From positions 74,116,705 through 74,180,704 of the forward strand of contig CP136067.1 of assembly GCA_032622095.1 (NCBI GenBank): 64,000 bases of DNA, written 5' to 3'. This document shows, one piece after another, positions 11,451 to 21,061 of the stretch. Each line of letters starts with the position of its first letter. Position 1 is the stretch's first letter. Source of the stretch: Siphonodentalium dalli. Taxonomy: Eukaryota; Mollusca; Scaphopoda; Gadilida; Siphonodentaliidae. The position numbers and the translations under genes were made by a program. A model generated the notes under the pieces. The model saw nothing but the letters and a program-made list of their open reading frames with translations, searched no databases and was not told where the DNA came from.

Positions 11451-12157
11451 CCCTTGCTCAAGGCAATACATGAGGCTTTTTGACAAGTTCTTGTAATTTT
11501 ATTCTTTCATTCTTTATAGTCATCATTGGTGTGGATGACAAGAAAATTAAACTATAATATGTGTCAACAATTATTATCAACCTCCCCACTTCCCCTTGTC
11601 ATTGGAAAATTAAAAGTTTGAAAATCCCCATCCAACAAAAACTCTCTCTAGCCAATTCCCTGTTGATGATGACTACCTATCCAAGTTGACATTCAAAGCT
11701 TGTTTTTTCTGCATTGAAGTTTACTCCTAGTATAATTATTATATTGCAGTTCAAAGCAGCATATATTGTCTCCAGATGTTACAGAGTATTATAAGTCAGC
11801 ACTCAGCAGACATAATACAATATGCCACACACCCAATCAGGCTGGTGACAAATGTTGTACCGATTCAGGTCAATTGGCATCTGCTGCATTACTGATTTTC
11901 TTGATTTCTGAACACTGAATCTATGGGACTACATTTATTCACAATTGTTTTTGTTGTTGAGTGATTGCTTGTTTCGGAACTTTCACAATGTGAAATATCG
12001 GTGTTTTTTTTATCTTATTTTTTTCCTGTGTGGAGCTTTCCTCTCTCTCTCTCTCCATCTCTTTCATATTCATGTTCTATGGATGATAAATGTTCCTAAC
12101 ATGCAAAAACATGAATGAAATTCGAGTGACTAAGATTTTGGGAATTTAGATAGATCA
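11451..12157. other. No gene seen
   Basis: AT-rich DNA with a short CT run (about 12041-12063) just upstream of the putative first exon. No promoter element can be assigned with confidence. Confidence 0.5.
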
Positions 12158-12254
12158 ATGATGAGGCATCTGTCACGTAATAATTCCAATGCTTCAGTTT
12201 TACTGAGTTTCAGAAAATTGGATCTGGAGAAGCCTGTTGTTGCGAAATGGACAG
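12158..12254 (+). CDS. Possible first coding exon (compatible with the RIPOR-like gene)
   Basis: Two adjacent ATG codons (12158 and 12161) open a 32-codon frame that runs into a strong donor, G|GTATGT, at 12254/12255. An in-frame TAA lies 27 nt upstream (12131-12133), so initiation here is plausible. The peptide is soluble and mixed in composition, with a Ser/Asn-rich start and a KLDLEKPVVAKW segment. It ends after one base of a codon, exactly what the acceptor at 48010 needs. Phase agreement has a one-in-three chance of being accidental, and the intron would be 35.8 kb. The peptide itself is not one I recognise. It could be the first exon of another gene or a chance frame. Confidence 0.35.
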
Positions 12255-12259
12255 GTATG

Positions 12260-13430
12260 TTGTGAAATTATCTTATTTTATTTGTTTCTGTAATCTTTTA
12301 ATTTGATATATATTTAAGACGTAATGAGATAAAGCCACATGGCGATTTGCATTCCAAAATACACCTAATATATTATACACTTTTGAATTTTTCCGGCACC
12401 AAAATAAACACCTAAAAAAGGAAGTTTTCATGATGGTTTTCTAACCTTCTTCTGATTGTCGCTTGATTGGAAAATTTGCCATTTTTCGTTATTGGAGAAC
12501 TATCAATAATGAATATCAGAACACAGGTTATCAATTTCTCTATGTTCTTCTTGGTGGTGAATGTTTTTATGTGTACATAATACTGACATTCGGATCAACC
12601 ATCCATCATTGTCAGTCCATCTGTTCAGCTGTTCATCTGTTAACCTGTCTCTAGACACTTGCTATCTGACATGCTTTAAACTCAAGTATTTTTTATCGGA
12701 TCGTTTTCAAATTTTATGTGCATTTTTTATATGATGACATATGCCTCACCTGTATAGTTCTTAGTATCGATTGGATGATCGGTTTAGAAATAATTAACCC
12801 TTTCACACACATGCCATCCGATTCAATAAATCAAACACTTTTCTTTTGATTTACCTCATTTTCTTTCCTAGGTTTTCCTTTATAGCACACTCTTCATCTG
12901 TATGAATTTTTGTTTTGATTAATTAACCTTTGTACTCTTGAACCAGGGTTATTAATGAACACTCTATGTGACAGTTTTGTGCCATTAATTAGGTGTGACA
13001 TCCTGTTTTGAAAATATGAGGATTTTATTGCAAAGATTGAATGTAATATAGTGACATCAATAAATTATTGTGTGAACATCCAATATCCAGAGTATATGAG
13101 AGTACATTTTTTACATGTTGTCATTCCACATGAAATCCTTTATTGTTCATCATGCTTGTGTGCATCGTGTGTGTGTGCGTCCGTCCATCCGGAACTTTGT
13201 CTGAGCCTGCATTGTGTCATTTTCTGGTCAATTTTTTAAAAACTTGGCACATACATCAACCAGCATGTGCAACTGCGATTTTGAGTTTGGTCGGACTCAT
13301 TTTGGTGGTTTTATTGCCCTTTTTCGACATAGAATCGTTCATCGTATAAAGCTTAATCAACCAGGAAGTTATAATTTGTGATGAGCCGGTGTATGGGGTC
13401 GATTATTGTTATTATTTGTTCAATCCACAT
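12260..13430. other. No gene seen; dispersed repeat fragments
   Basis: Contains 'catccatc/ctgttcatctg' and 'cgtccgtccatccgg' stretches (12,600-12,650 and 13,175-13,195). These head blocks resemble other dispersed repeats in the window. No coding exon is supported. Confidence 0.5.
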
Positions 13431-13439
13431 ACGTCAAAA

Positions 13440-15790
13440 GAGCCGGTTTCGGATCCAATCTGACATCTTCCTCAAAGGAAGGTACCAAAATTAAAGGACC
13501 TTGATGAGAAATGATGTCCTACTTAGAAAAGTAATTCCCTGACCTTGAACTCTCATATTATTGCTACCCAACTGTAGACTTTGTAAATCACTACACCTTT
13601 GACAGTTGTAATGACAACAAGAAAAACACTGTCTTCAATGTAAGCTACATTGTATTTCAAACTAGCCAAGTCTAAAGGTTCAAATGGAGGATTCTTCAAA
13701 AACGTTTGGAAGATCCCACGCAGATACTAGCCTTCGTTTTGGAGGCATAGAATTAAACATACCCTTCAACATAGAATTAAACATACCCTTCAACATAGAA
13801 TTAAACATACCCTTCAACATTTGAATAATGTGTGGGTGTTGTCCCACTGCTATTCCCGCAATTGATGGCAGAATTGATGAGAGCATGGATCTGTATCCTG
13901 CAACTGTGCAGTATTGTAAAACCAAAGCAAACATAACTGACCAAAAAATCAGCACATTGTGCAATCGCTCGGAATACCAACAACTGAATCTTTTGCATTT
14001 TAACTGATAGTCTTTTCGTGTTGCATGTTGCCAAATTCCTGCAAAGAGATGACGTGACCTTGTAAAACCCTCTGCTTGCAAATATCTGTTGACAGAATGT
14101 TGGCAAGCAGTCAGGTTCATCAGGTTTGGTTCCGGATGAGGTACATGTACCTTCCCTTAATATTGTGTTAACATCCGTTCTGCCACTGGTAACTGGAGTG
14201 GATGATCGACTAGAAATTTCAATATCATTGGAAACCAGAACTGTCTTGGCCAATGCAGATCTATTAATATTAGTGGCATCTATTACAAATTGGGGTTTTC
14301 TTGTTGTGAAAAAATTGCGAACAGATCCATTTTGGTAGACTCTAGAGACAAAAATTCTTTTAAGCTAATATTGAGTCCAACTCCCATCCTGTCTCCCTCA
14401 CATAACATAAAATCTACAAGCTGGTTCTGGACCCCTGCTATGTGAGCTGATCTTAGAACCAAAGTTCCTAGAGCTAACAGACCAAGGGATCTGGTCCTCG
14501 TATTATCGGGTCATATAAGCACCTCTTTGTGACACCAAGTCTTGGGTGCAGTGATTTATTGCTATAATACATGTATTACTGCTTTCATATTCAGATTGTT
14601 AATACCCTGTACTGTCTACTCCTTAAAATGGGACCCCCGTTCCTGAAGACTGGCATCAATTGTGATCGAAAACGTTTTCCGATCTGAAAAGAGGAATATA
14701 CCCTGTTGCATGTTTGATATTTGTTACCACCAGTTCAGATGGGGTACCAGATCTTGTTTGCACGGGACCATGAGCATGTGTGAATGGCGAACTAGTTGCC
14801 ATCTTTTCAAGAGATACATCTGAATGGGTCTCATCATCTCATGTCAAGACGAGCATTCTGAATCAACTCCAAACTACTACTACTGCTACGATGCCTAATA
14901 GATGCAGATAACTGCGGGCAGTGTCCCATCATCTCAACTGATCCAATACTGCCTGTTGGAGTACTGTTATGTGATATACTGTGAGACAAACTAACTCTTT
15001 GTCCAAATGAAACATGGGTCCCAAAATAAGTTTTTGGATGTTTCGAAATGAGATCTTTTGACATTTATCAATAAACCCAGATTTAGGATGGTTTCCACGA
15101 ACATCTTCTTGTCTTGCAATAGGCCTGTTCGAGATGAATTTAGACAAATCCAGTTGTCTATATGAATGACTAGATGTAGACCCAATGGCTTAAATATGCG
15201 GCTACATTCACAAACCACTTTTGTGTATATGCGAGGGGCTATTATTGCACCAAAACATTTTCTCCACTGATACTGAACACTGCCCACGCTGAATCGGAAA
15301 AAATTCTTGTGGTTTTACCACAATTTTACATGGAGATATGCGTCCTGTACCAGTGTATCTCCATTGAAAAAACCTAATCTCCCTTTTGTAGGTATATAAA
15401 AGGACAAGACCTTTTAGAGTATCCATCTTGAAGGGTTCTTTCCGAATGTAACGGTTCAAGAGTTTTTAGATTTGTGATAGGATGAAAACTGCCATCCAGC
15501 TTCGGTACAAGCCTACAAGGAAAGGTTTACTATAAAAACCTTGATTCGATAGATGGTTTGGTACGACTTCGATAATGTTTGAAGTTAGAAGACTTAAAAT
15601 TTTGTATTTGAGAAAACTTCATCTCTGTTTTGTTCATATGAGTTTCTTTCCCAACTGTGGAAAGGCGGAAATGAAGAAAATCAATTTGATAACCATTTCG
15701 AATGACACCCTTGTGTCCATCTGTCGGCTTTAATATTTTCCCAAGCTTGGTGAAAATGTGTGAATCAACCTCTGACCAGTACATTTGGAA
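13440..15790 (-). pseudogene. DIRS retrotransposon relic: RT, RNase H and partial tyrosine recombinase
   Basis: Read on the minus strand, the domains come in DIRS order. RT spans roughly 15780-14840: a KEPFKMDTLKG segment near 15430, an APRIYTK segment near 15230, and HIDNWI at about 15150-15167 where DIRS elements have YLDDWI, so the second catalytic Asp is Asn. RNase H follows (about 14800-14300), ending with RSAHIAGVQNQ, the family's 'HIPG-x2-N' stretch. The N-terminal core-binding part of the tyrosine recombinase (about 14260-13680) comes next, then a decayed start of its catalytic domain (13670-13480). Frames shift repeatedly and stops occur. The recombinase catalytic C-terminus is missing. 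DIRS elements integrate by tyrosine recombinase rather than a DDE integrase. Confidence 0.75.
13751..13820 (-). repeat. 3 x 24-bp tandem repeat in the recombinase relic
   Basis: The unit aattaaacatacccttcaac plus atag is repeated three times. In the minus-strand frame it adds an 8-residue repeat (LKGMFNSM). As 24 is a multiple of three, the expansion kept the frame. Confidence 0.9.
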
Positions 15791-15999
15791 ACGGATGCTT
15801 GATTCTTACCTTTAAAGAGTCATCTGCATTGCGATTTTCCTCTGGTAGAACCACTGTCATATTTTCCACCTCGTCTGTATCCGTAAGAGAACCCTCCTTG
15901 TCCAGCAATTTCCTCTGCCATGAAAAAGAATCCTTTGGAACTATTATTTTGAATTTCGAAAAAGCTCAAACTCAGCTGATTTTGATATGGACAGTTGGT

Positions 16000-17500
16000 C
16001 CCGATCACTGCTAAACGATTCCGCACATTCCGGCCAGGTTTATAACTATTCTTGTAACTTTCCTGGGTGGTCATTGAGAGGATTTGTCTATCAAATTTCT
16101 CTTAGAAGTTTTGATTGACGACAATTGTTCATTCACAATTTTACTTTTATCTTTGTTCCCTCTAAGAAAACTTTCAAGCTGATCCCCGAATAACCTATCT
16201 GACGTTAATGGTAAAATGGCTAAGTCCTTGGGATCTGCTGCCTGATACAAATTTGAATTGCTGTTTGCCAAAAAATCAAATGATGCATGGCCCCTTCATG
16301 GCCTAATTGATCTAACACTGTAGTCGACATCGAAAAATGTCCCTAATTTGATTTTTGTTGTTAGTCGATTCAGGTCAACCACCTCAGCTAGAACTCTTTC
16401 CACGAGGCATGCAAAGATTGTTGTATATAGACATTCACAGCTATTCCTACTTGCGCAGCAGCCTGACCACTATAAGCTGTCTTTTCAATGAATTTGAATT
16501 GATTGGAAAACAACTTTCTTCCAGATCGTGTGCTAATACATCTGTTAGGATCCATATTCAGAACCATATTCAGATACAGATCTGATTTGTGAAGACTTTC
16601 CATGTGTCCTTATCAAACAGTATTGTCTAAATTCATCCAAAGAAGGTACTAGTATTTTCAAGAAATCATTTGAAGACTGCGCAAAAGGGAACTCCTCAAA
16701 TAACTGTTTAGGAAGAGCAGTTAAAAAACGTTGGCTCTTTTCTCTGCCAAGAAGCTTTGAGCATATCTTATCTGTGCTTCGTCAAAGGTCAGTCCACTGA
16801 CACATTCAGGCTGTTTAAGTGTTTAGATATAAAAACATATTTACCAAAAAAGGTGCACTATAAGCCCTTGGTTATGGTATACTAAAGTGTTTAACTTTTA
16901 TCTTGAAAAACAGTTGTGTCATCAAAACTTGTCAATGGCCTGACACGGACAACACATCGTCGTCTGAACTAGTGACACCGTTATCACACTAATTAATGTG
17001 CATCTTTTGTATGTTGACATTCGTATTGGTAGTCTTGCTTTTCGGACAGCCTCTTTGGCTCCTGAACATTAAACTTGTGTTGTCTTACGGGCGACCCTGA
17101 AGATCCCCTAGACTTAGAGTGTTTATCGGGCGATCTAGAAGATCCCCTGGTCTGAGTACTTAGACCAATTATAGTGTCTTAATTTTTTCCGGTATCCTTG
17201 CGAAGTTCCAACATTTCCCATTCTTGCGATGCAATCTATTCATCCAGAAAATCGTAGTGCGACCTTCGTTTGGTCTTAGTATGCTTATGCAGATCATCCA
17301 TTGGAGATTTACAGTAGACTCTGTCAGAGAAAACAGACACCTCAGATTCTGACATTGTAAGTGCAGCACAAAAAATCAGCACATCTGATTGTGAGCACCA
17401 AGAAATCAAACTGGTTATATGCACAATGCGCATGCTCAGCCCGGTTAGAGTAATTAAAAAACTTAACCCAGAGAAGGAACGAAACGTGATGCATTTCCGG
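16000..17500 (-). pseudogene. Probable upstream (gag-like) part of the DIRS relic
   Basis: Immediately upstream of the RT relic on the minus strand are several short charged frames: 16271-16071 (Asn/Ser-rich start, Lys/Asp-rich middle), 16603-16388 and 17433-17169 (SESEVSVFSDR, followed by a Lys/Arg/His-rich segment). Acidic serine-rich then basic stretches are common in DIRS gag proteins, but these are poorly conserved. The call rests mainly on position and orientation. No inverted terminal repeat was found, so the 5' limit is unknown. Confidence 0.35.
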
Positions 17501-17599
17501 GAGTTTGGGCAGCGAGTTTACGAGGGTTGAGATATCTAATTCTGTATGAATTATGTCAGGTGAGTGACTAATGTTTAAAATAAAATTCATTACATGATT

Positions 17600-19800
17600 T
17601 CTGATAAGGGACCCCTCACCTATATAAGTGTCTTCTATATTCCATTGATCTGCTTAGAAAATAATTAACCCTTTCCAAGGTTCCCATAGACGCATGCATT
17701 AATGAACATGGACTCTATCCAGTGAAGAGGCATGCAGTCCAGTGCAGTCCGGTCCATCTCTCAGTGGTCTGGTATTCTTGCCAGGACAAGTCCAATCATT
17801 ATAAAATATCTTAAATGGAGGAAAATGTGTTAAATCTTACTTTGGTATATGCGTTTGTGTTACAGAAAGCATCAAGTTACTGCCGGGCAAGCTTGTATTA
17901 AACTCTGGACATCATATATAATACATCGTATGCACATTGTATTTTCTTATCTGCATCATTGCATTGAAGTTAGAGAATGAATAAATGTGCTTAAAACTTG
18001 TGACTTTGACTCAGTGTGGAGAATGTAGTTCACGTTTCCGCTATCCCCTGCATGCTATGATTGGGTTGAGTGTAAATGCTCCAAGTCTTTCAGCACTCAT
18101 AATGTTTTGTTCTTAGCATTGCCAACTGACATATTCCAGATAGATTGGTCAATTTTCGACATGCAGATATGTTGATAAGGGTTTGTTGACATGGTATTGA
18201 TGGTAATTTGCTATTTTAAGTAGTTACTTGTGCATATTTGCAAAATACATATAGTCACTAACTCAAGCACGTGCCGATCAGTGCATTCTCTTGACATCAG
18301 CTGAATCAAAAGACATAGGTGGTAATCACTGTCGTTTGTCGCTGAAACCAAACAATGTATCTCACAAGCTGCTATGTGATCTGACACCAGGTGATCAGAC
18401 ATTTGCAACACTGTGCATTGGCTGGCGATTTGAACTTCGAAGTTCCGTACCAGTTAACCCCAGTAGGGCCAGTACTTAAGCTAGGCATACATCTATGTAT
18501 TCAAGTTTGCGAACCTGTACAACCGCTATGGGTGGACCGGTTCAAAGCAGTCAATGATGGCGGTCCAGTCAGGTCCTCGGTCTGGCCCTGGACTGCAGAC
18601 CGGACTGGACCATTTTTTAGCAATCCGGTCTGCATCCCTAGTACACACATATTAACTCTGTTCCGAAGGCACATACTATTCAATATGATAAGTCAAATAT
18701 TTTTCACCCGATCACTCTCATAATTCACGTCCAAATTAATTATGACACAGTCTTCACTGTCTTCTCCTGTATAGACCTTGGTATTAATTTATCGGTTTTA
18801 ACCCTACCTATAACCATAACATTCTATCTAAAGCAATTCTTTATCTGATCAGTCTCATATTTATATGTATACAAGAAAATGATGGACACCCCTTAATATA
18901 TCTTTCAAGTCATGTGTACAGGCATATATTCAGTCCAGATCGAGTTGGTATGGTAAAAGGTATGGGTTAAACATCTGCTGATCGTGATCGGCCTCTGGTT
19001 TAAAGTATTTTTTGCACTGCGAGTGCCTTCGGTCCATGATAGAATGACATGTTTATATGTCTTAGTGAAAACAACACTGGTATGGAAATTAAATTAGATG
19101 GATAATCTTTACCTATATCATAGCATGAACTTTCCAGTAGTTTAATATTGCTGTCAGGAATGTGGGTACAGGGGATTTCGGGGAGTGTCTCAGTCCCAAC
19201 TTGGGTGAATAGTTGGAAAATTGCCTGACACATACTTGTAAGTTGGATTTCAGACCAAAGATGTGGAGTTTGTTGTTTTCAGACAAGAAGTAGAATAGTC
19301 CCCTAATTGTGGCCAAGCGTATTGACTGAAATGTTCAGCAGTTGTGATTTGGAACTAGGGGTGTCAGGTTGGAAATTGTCCACAATTCAGTTGGAAACCC
19401 TGAGGTAAAGTTTGAAAATTGCGGTACAAGTTTGAAAATATTATCCCAGAGGGTGCAATATTTCCTGAACATCAAAATGAGTCTGATTATAGGGGTGTAA
19501 TTATAAATTTTTTGGTGCCCAGAGACACTCTAGCCATGATTGCTGTTTTGAACTTGTTCTACGCCTGCTCAGGATCAAGTCACATTTTTAGCTCAAATTT
19601 ACTTGATCCCTGGACTGCGGACCGGACCATTTTTAGCGATCTGGTCTGCATCCCTAGTACCAGACCTGTTAAGTTTTGAAAATGTCAATCCGGGAGATTT
19701 TTGCGGGAGGTATGCCCAAATATGTTCATGTTCCAAAAATCATTTTTATGATGAAGATTACATAGCTTTTATGAGTTTCTATTTGTGTTTATTTTATAAA
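17600..19800. other. No gene seen; dispersed repeats
   Basis: Three short GGTCC/GGTCTG-rich blocks (17,725-17,785; 18,530-18,645; 19,600-19,665), each with ggactgcagacc-like self-complementary words. The sequence at 18,645-18,810 recurs at 30,775-30,930 with small changes. Repeat C's tail is at 18,957-19,000. Nothing coding is supported. Confidence 0.55.
18645..18810 (+). repeat. Dispersed repeat E, copy 1
   Basis: Shares long collinear blocks (aagtcaaatatttttcaccc, gatcactctcataattc, accttggtattaatttatcg) with 30,775-30,930. Differences are short indels, including an extra piece near 18,757 here. Class unknown. Confidence 0.75.
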
Positions 19801-19803
19801 TAT

Positions 19804-20474
19804 ACTAGCAGGTTAGCCCTTCACTGGCGTGGTTCGTCTCATGGCTTTGTTCGAAAAAGCAATTGCAACAGCTTCCGAGACACGTATGCTGCATCTAGGG
19901 GTAAAATTTCGTCGAAATCCGCCAGTTTTACCTGATTTGACCTTGAATTGATCATTTTCATGGTCAGGTCGGGGTCACAATTTAACCCGTCCATGACACT
20001 TCCCGTAGGTAGCAAGTTTGAGCTCAATTGGTTCGAGTCTATAAAGGACACACACATATATATCATTTGTGGGTACCCGTTTCAAGGTGAAGATCACCTC
20101 GGGCGGAAAAACTGACCCGATGAAAATCTCCCCCGTTCCTAGGAAGCCCTAATCACACAACACGCTCATGTCTGGATACAGTCACACTCACGTGTGGACC
20201 CAGGCGTAAGAATAACATTACACGCATACGCTCTTTATCAACGACACTGCGGATACGAACGCTCTTTAACTATCAATGCGATTTACTCCACAGTGCCGTT
20301 TTTGTGACTGGGTGTGGAGAACGGGTGCTTGGCACAACGACCATTCCCGTGGTTTTTTACCCTTAGATGGGAAGTTTGGTCTCGATCGGTGCAGCCGTTT
20401 TCGATTCTATAAAGTATATATATATATACACACACATATATATATATATACATAGTTCTCAAAATATATAGTAG
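19804..20474 (+). mobile_element. Family A repeat unit 1
   Basis: Starts with actagcaggttagccc and ends with a 'gattctataaagtatata ... ctcaaaatatatagtag' tail, about 670 bp. Directly at its end (20475) another actagcagg start follows, so units are arranged head to tail. In most copies the start carries a GC palindrome, ccgccActggcgg; here it is degraded (cttcactggcg). The inner part contains 'ctcaatcggttcgagtctat' and 'cgatcggtgcagccgttttc' blocks. It resembles non-autonomous elements with hairpin starts and AT-rich tails; the superfamily is not established. Confidence 0.7.
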
Positions 20475-20520
20475 ACTAGCAGGTTAGCCCGCCACTGGCG
20501 GCAATCATCAGAAACATGAC

Positions 20521-20700
20521 AATTTAAAAATTTTAAAATTATTTTTTTTTAATTAATTTAATTTTTAAATTAATTTAATTTTTAAATAATAAATTAATTT
20601 AATTTTTAAATAATAAATTAATTTAATTTTTAAATTAATTTAATTTTTAAATTAATTTAATTTTTAAATTAATTTAATTTTTAAATTAATTTAATTTTTT
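20521..20700. repeat. AT-only tandem array (~17-bp unit)
   Basis: Repeats of ttaatttaatttttaaa, some lengthened to 25 bp by taataaa. The unit is nearly self-complementary, so strands could slip or form cruciforms. Confidence 0.85.
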
Positions 20701-20792
20701 GTTTTTCAATGAGTTAATGATGAGCCCGTCGTTGTCCGGGCTATTCAAAAACCAAATTTCAAGTCGATAGCTCCACCCGTTTTTGAGATCTG

Positions 20793-20797
20793 GTCTG
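20793..20797. repeat. Target-site duplication, left (gtctg)
   Basis: Matches 24147-24151. Joining the flanks with one copy restores gatctggtctgcgcatgcgc, which occurs uninterrupted at about 24900 and 26600. Confidence 0.95.
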
Positions 20798-20950
20798 TGT
20801 TATGTTTGGTGAATATAACTTATTATGGAGGAATTGTGTTGATGTAACAACGAGCATTGGCAAACAAGAGGAATATATTCTAGCCAATAATAATCTGGTC
20901 TCAACCAACAGGGTACATAACAACGCGTAGTATAAGTCCAAAGTCTATCA
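20798..20950 (-). repeat. 3' LTR (153 bp)
   Basis: Starts tgttatgtttggtg and ends agtccaaagtctatca on the plus strand. It reads the same as 23994-24146 at every base I compared. For the minus-strand element this is the downstream LTR. Confidence 0.95.
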
Positions 20951-21004
20951 TCTCCCTTCCGAGATTAAGTCCATCAATCTATCACCTCCCTTCCGAAATT
21001 AAGT
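20951..21004 (-). other. Polypurine tract, duplicated
   Basis: On the minus strand GGAAGGGAGA (20960-20951) directly precedes the 3' LTR, the expected place for plus-strand priming. A second GGAAGGGAGG at 20994-20985 is also followed by TGATAGA, the first bases of the LTR. The block of about 27 nt containing the purine tract and LTR start repeats with a 34-bp period (20944-20970 and 20978-21004). Confidence 0.8.
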
Positions 21005-21061
21005 TCATAATCTCCTCTCTCGTATCCACTGTTGTCGAAGTAACGTTTATCACCCTGAGAG

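Noticed and set aside
20030-20060. ggttcgagtctat, resembling a tRNA B box (also at 25.4, 27.7, 27.8 and 28.1 kb)
   Set aside because: No A box or tRNA-like fold precedes it; it is part of the recurring 'ctcaatcggttcgagtctat' repeat segment.
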